Source: Patescibacteria group bacterium
Lineage (GTDB): Bacteria > Patescibacteriota > Gracilibacteria > UBA1369 > LOWO2-01-FULL-3
Assembly (NCBI GenBank): GCA_018818755.1
Contig: JAHIRL010000146.1
Span: 1 to 5,425 of the forward strand
Reading direction: 5' to 3'
Length of the DNA stretch: 5,425 bases
Below the pieces are notes generated by a model. That model did not search any database. It saw only the letters and a list, made by a program, of their open reading frames with translations, and had not been told where the DNA came from. Of the stretch, positions 5,396 through 5,425 are shown piece by piece (the first letter of the stretch is position 1; each line of letters begins with the position of its first letter). The position numbers and the translations under genes are program-made.

Positions 5396-5425
5396 ATTGC
5401 TGGTAGCCCCAAGGGGCGTCTCTCC
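5396..5425 (+). repeat. Direct repeat, copy 2 (may continue past the window)
   Basis: This 30-base copy matches 5101-5129 apart from an extra C and two T-to-C changes (at the bases corresponding to 5111 and 5121). The changes make its core a fully symmetrical CCCCAAGGGG. The GTAG of this copy (5403-5406) lies 296 bases from that of copy 1. The similarity runs right to the window end, so the second unit may extend beyond it. Confidence 0.72.

Larger units (their letters stand above)
5101..5425. other. GC-rich, palindrome-dense non-coding region
   Basis: No credible gene is seen between the toxin stop and the window end. The region is clearly richer in G and C runs than the rest of the window and is packed with inverted repeats. 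Examples are TGTCTC/GAGACA (5121-5126 and 5154-5159) around an inner stem CCCCATTTC/GAAATGGGG (5128-5136 and 5140-5148); CCCC-TGC-GGGG (5163-5173); GGGTTCT/AGAACCC (5184-5190 and 5212-5218); TCTCGC/GCGAGA (5290-5295 and 5299-5304); and GCCAA/TTGGC (5342-5346 and 5365-5369). CCCAAGGGG (5112-5120) also pairs with CCCCTTGGG (5193-5201). This could be a repeat-family unit or a structured RNA. Confidence 0.6.

Noticed and set aside
5101..5425. CRISPR array
   Set aside because: Only two copies of the repeat are present, 296 bases apart, with a structured interior instead of regular spacers; no cas gene is in the window.

Overview
This window looks like a piece of an AT-leaning bacterial chromosome, possibly from an uncultivated lineage. 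Signal peptides, a lipobox and sigma70-like promoter hexamers point to Bacteria. A secreted protein with a Cys-rich 'C-x5-C-x7-C-x2-C-x3-DCGC' motif, weak or absent Shine-Dalgarno sequences and many overlapping genes would fit Patescibacteria (CPR) or a similar group, but this placement is a guess. TGA is used as a normal stop, at the end of the lipoprotein gene, so the UGA=Gly code of Gracilibacteria/SR1 is unlikely.

Minus strand, 4501 down to 1: a tightly packed three-gene cell-envelope operon. It reads, in order, a small lipoprotein with an NTF2-like appearance, a DUF2330-family protein with a signal peptide and a C-terminal membrane anchor, and a very large secreted multidomain protein that is still open when it leaves the window (967 residues visible). 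The junctions are an ATGA overlap and a TAATG overlap, so translation is probably coupled and the three products may work together at the outer face of the membrane. A good promoter candidate lies just upstream of the lipoprotein gene.

Plus strand, 4573 to 5100: a divergently transcribed toxin-antitoxin cassette. An AbrB/SpoVT-fold antitoxin overlaps a RelE/ParE-fold toxin by 14 bases. Its promoter (TTGCCT, 17 bp, TATACT) is followed at once by a perfect 10+10 bp inverted repeat, the probable autoregulatory operator. The two divergent promoters stand back to back, with 16 bp between their -35 boxes.

5101 to 5425: a non-coding, GC-rich, palindrome-dense stretch unlike the rest of the window. 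A 29/30-base sequence occurs at both ends, and its core also occurs inverted in between. Several nested stem-loops lie inside. It may be one unit of a dispersed or tandem repeat family, possibly REP-like (GTAG followed by a palindrome), and it includes a possible terminator for the toxin-antitoxin operon.

The most novel-looking items are the three-gene envelope operon, whose large protein has an extreme acidic/Trp segment, and the structured repeat after the toxin.
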